Shown piece after piece: positions 61,013 through 64,000 of a stretch of 64,000 nucleotides of DNA. The notes beneath the pieces are model-generated. The model saw only the letters and a program-made list of their open reading frames with translations. It ran no database searches and was not told the DNA's origin. The number at the start of each line of letters is the position of its first letter. Position 1 is the stretch's first letter. The DNA is taken from positions 248,001 to 312,000 of the forward strand of contig NZ_NWTG01000005.1 in the NCBI RefSeq assembly GCF_002532045.1, read 5' to 3'. The translations under genes and the position numbers were made by a program. This stretch comes from Bradyrhizobium sp. C9. GTDB lineage: Bacteria > Pseudomonadota > Alphaproteobacteria > Rhizobiales > Xanthobacteraceae.

Positions 61013-62087
61013 GAAGCGCGCCGAGCGCTCGACCACGATCGCGCTCATCTCGCCGCTCATCGCGATCGGGCTCACGATCGTCACGTTGTGCGTCGTGTTT
61101 GCCGTGCTCGGCAAGAACCCGATTGCCGCGCTCGCCGTCTACTTCATCGATCCTCTGACCGACGGCTACTCCCTGCAGGAAATCGCGGTCAAGGCGACGC
61201 CGCTGGTCATGATCGCGATCGGCCTGTCGTTGTGCTATCTCGCCAACGCCTGGAATATCGGCGCCGAAGGCCAATTCCTGATCGGCGCGGTGGCCGGGAG
61301 CTGGCTAGCGGTGAAGACCCAGGGCACCGACGCGGGCAACTGGGTGTTGCCGGCGATGCTCGCGCTCGGCGCGGTCGCGGGCGCGCTCTATGCGCTGATT
61401 CCGGCGATCTGCAAGGTGCGGTTCGGCGCCAGCGAGATCCTGACCTCGCTGATGCTGGTCTATGTTGCCGACCTCCTGCTGGACTATCTCGTGCGCGGTC
61501 CCTGGCGTGATCCGCAAGGCTTCAACTTCCCGACCACCGCCGAGTTCGATCCGGTAGCAACCGTGCCGACGCTGATCGAAGGCGGCCGGCTGCATCTTGG
61601 CTCGATCATCGCACTGTTCGTGGTGGCCGCCGGCGCAGTGCTGCTCGGACGGACCATCAAGGGCTTCGAGATCCGGGTCGTCGGCGCCGCGCCGAGGGCA
61701 GCGCGGTTCGGCGGGTTCAACGCCAACCAGTTGGTGCTGCTGACCTTTGCAATCTCCGGCGCGCTGGCCGGGCTCGCCGGCATCATCGAGGTGGCCGGCC
61801 CGGTCGGCCATCTGCAGCCCGGCATTTCGCCGGGTTATGGCTTCACTGCGATCATCGTCGCCTTCCTCGGGCGGCTGAACCCAATTGGAATATTAATTGC
61901 AGGATTATTCCTCGCATTGACTTTTATCGGCGGCGAGCAGGCCCAGATCGCGATGAAGATCCCGTTGGACGTCACCAAGGTGTTCCAAGGCATCCTGCTG
62001 TTCTACGTGCTCGCCTGCGATTCCCTGATCCTCTACCGCTTTCGGCTTATTTCCACATCGCCAAAGGTGCAAAGTGGGGCTCATTGA
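60996..62087 (+). CDS. Nucleoside-type ABC transporter permease 1
   Basis: A 363-residue inner-membrane permease (BPD_transp_2 family) with about nine membrane segments. The first is IALISPLIAIGLTIVTLCVVFAV, and the family loop LANAWNIGAEGQFLIGAVAG is clear. The cytoplasmic EAA-like loop is IRVVGAAPRAARFGGF. It overlaps the ATPase gene before it and the second permease after it, so the three are translationally linked. Together with permease 2 it forms the channel for a nucleoside-like solute. Confidence 0.92.
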   Translation: MQLVLEKRAERSTTIALISPLIAIGLTIVTLCVVFAVLGKNPIAALAVYFIDPLTDGYSLQEIAVKATPLVMIAIGLSLCYLANAWNIGAEGQFLIGAVAGSWLAVKTQGTDAGNWVLPAMLALGAVAGALYALIPAICKVRFGASEILTSLMLVYVADLLLDYLVRGPWRDPQGFNFPTTAEFDPVATVPTLIEGGRLHLGSIIALFVVAAGAVLLGRTIKGFEIRVVGAAPRAARFGGFNANQLVLLTFAISGALAGLAGIIEVAGPVGHLQPGISPGYGFTAIIVAFLGRLNPIGILIAGLFLALTFIGGEQAQIAMKIPLDVTKVFQGILLFYVLACDSLILYRFRLISTSPKVQSGAH

Positions 62088-62991
62088 GGCCATCATCCTG
62101 TCGGTGCTGGCAGCTTCCACGCCGCTGCTGCTCGCAGCCACCGGCGAACTCGTGACCGAGCGCTCGGGTGTGCTCAACCTCGGCGTCGAAGGCATGATGA
62201 TCGTCGGCGCCGCTTGCGGCTTCGGCGGCGCCTGGCTCTCCGGTTCGATCATCGTCGGCGCACTCTGCGGCATCGTCGCCGGCATCCTGATGTCGCTGAT
62301 CTTTGCGCTGATGGCGCTCGGGCTCGCGGTCAACCAGGTCGCAACCGGCCTCGCGCTGACCATCCTCGGGATCGGATTGTCCGGCCTGATCGGCGCGGGC
62401 TTCGTCGGCGAGCGCATCGCGCCGGCACCGCACCTCCACATCCCGGGCCTCAGCGACCTTCCGCTGGCTGGGCGCGTCCTGTTTGGCGAGGACGGATTTG
62501 TCTATCTTTCGATCGCCCTGGTGGTCTGCGTCTGGTGGTTCCTGTACCGGACGCGGACCGGGCTGATCTTGCGCGCCTGCGGCGACAACCACACCTCCGC
62601 CCATGCTCTCGGCTATCCGGTCCTGCGGATCCGGCTCTATGCGGTGATGTTCGGCGGCGCCTGCGCCGGGCTTGCCGGAGCCTACCTGCCGCTCGCCTAC
62701 ACGCCCTTCTTCATTCCCGGCATGACGGCGGGCCGCGGCTGGATCGCGCTGGCGCTGACCGTTTTCGCAAGCTGGCGGCCGGCCCGGCTGGTCGTTGGAG
62801 CCTACCTGTTTGGCGCCGTCACGATTCTCCAGCTCCACGCGCAGGGCGCCGGCATCGGAATTCCATCGCAGTTCATGTCGTCGCTGCCCTATCTCGCGAC
62901 CATCATCGTTCTGGTTCTGCTCTCGCGCGCACGCACCGGCGGCTCGACGGCGCCCGCTGCGCTCGGAACCGTGTTCGTGCCGGACCGCTAG
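62074..62991 (+). CDS. Nucleoside-type ABC transporter permease 2
   Basis: A 305-residue permease of the same family, starting at GTG inside the end of permease 1 (14-base overlap). Membrane segments alternate with the loop LVTERSGVLNLGVEGMM, the hallmark of the second permease of BmpA/YufQ-type systems, and the coupling loop LRACGDNHTSAHALGYP. It precedes the binding lipoprotein by about 70 bases. Confidence 0.92.
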   Translation: MGLIEAIILSVLAASTPLLLAATGELVTERSGVLNLGVEGMMIVGAACGFGGAWLSGSIIVGALCGIVAGILMSLIFALMALGLAVNQVATGLALTILGIGLSGLIGAGFVGERIAPAPHLHIPGLSDLPLAGRVLFGEDGFVYLSIALVVCVWWFLYRTRTGLILRACGDNHTSAHALGYPVLRIRLYAVMFGGACAGLAGAYLPLAYTPFFIPGMTAGRGWIALALTVFASWRPARLVVGAYLFGAVTILQLHAQGAGIGIPSQFMSSLPYLATIIVLVLLSRARTGGSTAPAALGTVFVPDR

Positions 62992-63062
62992 CTTTGATGT
63001 CGGTACGTGCCGCGATGGGGCGCCCACGTTCCGAACTATGGTTTCCCCGTTTGGAGATTGAG

Positions 63063-64000
63063 ATGAAGAGAACATTGCTTGCGGCGGCCGCGGTCCTCCT
63101 GGCCGGATGCATCAACAGCGGCGGCGCCTGCGCCGCCGACAAGCTGAAGGTTGGCTTTATCTATCTCGGACCGGTCGGCGACCTCGGCTGGACCTACCAG
63201 CACGAACTGGCACGCCAGGCTCTTGTGAAGGAAGTTGGCGACAAGATCGAAACGACATTCCTCGAGAACGTGCCGGAAGGACCGGACGCCGAACGCGCGA
63301 TCGAACAGCTCGTACGCGCCGGCAACAAGCTGATCTTCACCACCTCGTTCGGCTACATGGATCCGACGCTGAAGGTCGCCAAGAAATATCCCAATGTGCA
63401 TTTCGAGCATTGCTCGGGATATAAGCGTGACAAGAACATGTCGACCTATTCGGCGCGCTGGTACCAGGGCCGCTACATCCAGGGTCAGATCGCGGCCAAG
63501 ATGTCGAAGGCCGGCGTGCTTGGCTATATCGGCTCCTTCCCAATTCCGGAGGTTGTATCAGGCATCAACGCGACAATGCTGGGCGCCCAGACCGTCAACC
63601 CGAACATCAAGGTCAAGATCATCTGGGTGAACTCCTGGTTCGATCCCGGCAAGGAAGCCGATGCGGCCAAGGCGCTGCTCGACCAGGGTGCCGATTTGAT
63701 CATGCAGCACACCGACAGCCCGGCGGCAATGCAGGTCTCCGGCGAACGCGGCAAGCTCGCGTTCGGCCAGGACTCCGAAATGATCAAGTTTGGTCCCAAG
63801 GCGCAGCTCACCTCGATCCTCGACACCTGGGCGCCCTACTACATTGAACGCGTCAAGGCCGAGCTCGCCGGCACCTGGAAGTCCGAAGACACCTGGGGCG
63901 GCCTTGAAAGCAAGATGTTCGAGATGGCTCCCTACACCAACATGCCCGACGACGTGAAGAAGATGGCGGAGGACACCCAGGCCGCCATCGCCGCCGGCAA
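63063..64000 (+). CDS. BmpA/Med-family periplasmic binding protein, cut by window edge
   Basis: At least 312 residues of a BMP-family ligand-binding protein, the solute receptor of the preceding ABC transporter. The signal region carries a possible lipobox (VLLAGC), followed by an alternative signal peptidase I site after CAA. The mature part has KLKVGFIYLGPVGDLGWTYQH, ERAIEQLVRAGNKLIFTTSFGY and VLGYIGSFPIPEVVSGINA. BMP proteins mostly bind purine nucleosides. GGAG lies seven bases before the ATG. The 3' end and stop lie beyond the window. Confidence 0.92.
   Translation, partial: MKRTLLAAAAVLLAGCINSGGACAADKLKVGFIYLGPVGDLGWTYQHELARQALVKEVGDKIETTFLENVPEGPDAERAIEQLVRAGNKLIFTTSFGYMDPTLKVAKKYPNVHFEHCSGYKRDKNMSTYSARWYQGRYIQGQIAAKMSKAGVLGYIGSFPIPEVVSGINATMLGAQTVNPNIKVKIIWVNSWFDPGKEADAAKALLDQGADLIMQHTDSPAAMQVSGERGKLAFGQDSEMIKFGPKAQLTSILDTWAPYYIERVKAELAGTWKSEDTWGGLESKMFEMAPYTNMPDDVKKMAEDTQAAIAAG

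Overview
The window is GC-rich, densely coded alphaproteobacterial chromosome. Bradyrhizobium or a close relative is the best guess, inferred from the gene content (NodT-type efflux channel, DivJ/PleC-like kinase behind CtrA-type sites, Tat-exported TRAP binding proteins, IalB protein, glycine-rich giant autotransporter) and from palindromic intergenic repeats of a kind I associate with that group. No rRNA, tRNA or CRISPR array was seen.

Layout. 1-8.2 kb: a two-component system (kinase cut by the left edge) divergent from a three-gene RND efflux operon (adaptor, CusA/CzcA-like pump, NodT-like channel). 8.2-9.2 kb: small exported or membrane proteins. 9.2-11.7 kb: two tandem Tat-exported TRAP solute-binding paralogues with no permease. 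12-19.7 kb: housekeeping and stand-alone genes: small HTH protein, Mrp-type Fe-S carrier, VOC protein, 3-hydroxyisobutyrate-dehydrogenase-like enzyme, a membrane histidine kinase preceded by an exact TTAA-N7-TTAAC site, DUF1289, retropepsin-like protease, cysteine-synthase-like enzyme. 19.7-26.4 kb: an aromatic-degradation cluster with an HpaB-family monooxygenase and catC on the minus strand, divergent from a kinase-less FAD synthetase, a flavin reductase, an intradiol dioxygenase, catB and a LysR regulator. 26.4-29.8 kb: dusA followed by a small degraded mobile element (repeats, orphan genes, PIN protein, frameshifted integrase fragment). 29.8-41.7 kb: one 3952-residue autotransporter with about 50 glycine-rich repeats. 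41.9-42.6 kb: an IalB-family protein.

43-56.8 kb is the most intriguing part: a TetR regulator, three crotonases, two acyl-CoA synthetases, a thiolase-like protein without the usual cysteine paired with a DUF35 Zn-ribbon/OB-fold partner, a two-subunit biotin-dependent acyl-CoA carboxylase and a periplasmic binding protein. Three near-identical perfect palindromes, (A/T)TTCTAACA-N2-TGTTAGAAT, sit in the promoters of the three transcription units and define a probable local TetR regulon for activating and carboxylating an unknown organic acid. No acyl-CoA dehydrogenase or HMG-CoA lyase is present, so it is not a plain leucine or terpene cluster.

57-64 kb: a nucleoside locus with a deaminase, a Tsx-like outer-membrane protein and a BmpA-type ABC transporter (double ATPase, two permeases, binding lipoprotein cut by the right edge).
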